From Mermis nigrescens (lineage: Eukaryota; Nematoda; Enoplea; Mermithida; Mermithidae), in contig JAVLUZ010000154.1 of assembly GCA_036768485.1 (NCBI GenBank), positions 25,099,637-25,163,636 on the forward strand: DNA of 64,000 nucleotides. Reading direction: 5' to 3'. Position 1 is the first letter of the stretch. Every line of letters begins with the position of its first letter. Of the stretch, positions 63,091 through 64,000 are shown one piece after another. Both the position numbers and the translations under genes were made by a program. The notes beneath the pieces were generated by a model. The model saw only the letters and a program-made list of their open reading frames with translations, was not told the origin of the DNA and searched no databases.

Positions 63091-64000
63091 CACTCTTAAC
63101 CCTACTTTTACCGAGCTCTAGATCCGTGATCTAGCTGCCTGTTTTGCAGTTTACTGTGAGGCCATAAATTCTTAGGTGGCAAGCTTCTCAGTACCCTCTT
63201 TTTGTACTGCAACACATGTTCTATTGAGCAAAAGAAAACGTATTGACCTATATTTTATCAGAAAAGCTTGATTTCATGATTTTATAACATGTATTACGCG
63301 TGTTTTGCAGATCGTATTTCTTACACATTTTTTGAATGTTCAAATACGTTTTTTTCAATCGGTTTTCAGTTCTGTACAAACTTAAAGACATTTTTGAAAT
63401 TCTCGTATGCTCACTTGGCTACCAGAAATATGTATTTTTATTTATTTTTGTTATCTCCCCAATGACTAGATTTTCGATCTAGACCTAGGTAAGTCTAGGG
63501 TGCGTGACCCCTTGGTAACAGGAGGGTTAAAATTCATGCCCAAACTTATGTGAAACAGAGTGTTAGTGTTTTACAGTGCCAGGTCATTCATTTTAAGGTA
63601 GTCAATTCGGAATTAGACATCAAATAAAACCAGCAACCAAATTAGGGGAATAACACTTTTCTTTCATGAGCCGCGCTCCTAAAAAAGACATCATTGGACG
63701 TTAAGGATAGTGTATGTTCGGGCTCTTGTACCTAAAGAACCAATTCGTTAATTTTCTTTAAATTCTGCAATGAAATAAGCCGAAACGTTATTAAGAAGCA
63801 ATCAAAGTTTAAATGAAATTGACCGGCTGCTATTCAAAAAATTGAGAAATATGCATAGTTAAAAAGCGATTTTCTAACGATTTTGTCAATTTTAGCTGCG
63901 GTGTAAAGTGCTTTACACCAGTTGATAGCACATCAAGAATTTGTATAGAGTGGCATAGAAGATTCGCCTTGCGCTATTGCATCCGTCGTTAAGGCTGCTA
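63091..64000. other. no gene recognised
   Basis: Contains a piece of the palindromic MITE right end at about 63529-63560 (aaattcatgcccaaacttatg, gtgaaacag) and a diverged fragment of the 250-bp repeat near 63290-63400. Otherwise unrecognised. Confidence 0.45.

Overview
The window is nuclear DNA from an animal. It is AT-rich, has long introns with GT-AG junctions, carries many degenerate transposons and microsatellites, and has no bacterial-style gene packing. The species cannot be named from sequence alone. A protostome invertebrate is a reasonable guess, because the first residues (MDRGS) resemble those of insect Patched, but this is weak.

The one cellular gene I can support is on the + strand from about 18.7 kb to at least 57.3 kb. 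It is an orthologue of Patched, the 12-pass RND-family Hedgehog receptor. I assembled it by hand from 22 coding exons. Reading phases match across every junction, and the exons sum to 3435 nt (1145 codons) before a short, uncertain C-terminal tail. Family landmarks present include the ETN...LW box after TM1, the CFWEG box in the first ectodomain, the GVDD motif in TM4, the LTDVVPR box after TM7 and the acidic GIIVEFTVH motif in TM10. The middle cytoplasmic loop and C-terminal tail are much shorter than in fly or vertebrate Patched. Exon 13 carries two opposite single-base frame breaks that scramble TM5 but restore the frame before the splice donor. This is either a consensus error or a real lesion.

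Upstream (0-18.7 kb) there is no recognisable gene. This part holds a 3.5-kb foldback-like inverted repeat (3.8-7.3 kb), a 136-bp tandem array (7.6-8.5 kb), a pair of unrecognised minus-strand reading frames (9.0-10.1 kb), a tRNA-like sequence, a Penelope-like GIY-YIG fragment (13.7-14.3 kb) and a run of MITEs, some nested. The introns and the 3' flank (57.4-64 kb) hold more copies of the same MITE families, a truncated non-LTR retrotransposon, (AAT)n and (TA)n tracts and other inverted repeats.

Many MITEs keep intact 8-bp target duplications that can be read directly, which suggests hAT-like mobilisation. I found no multi-gene 'system'. The most notable observations are the compensating frame breaks in patched, a MITE inserted next to a patched splice donor, the nested insertions with readable target duplications, and the large inverted repeat.
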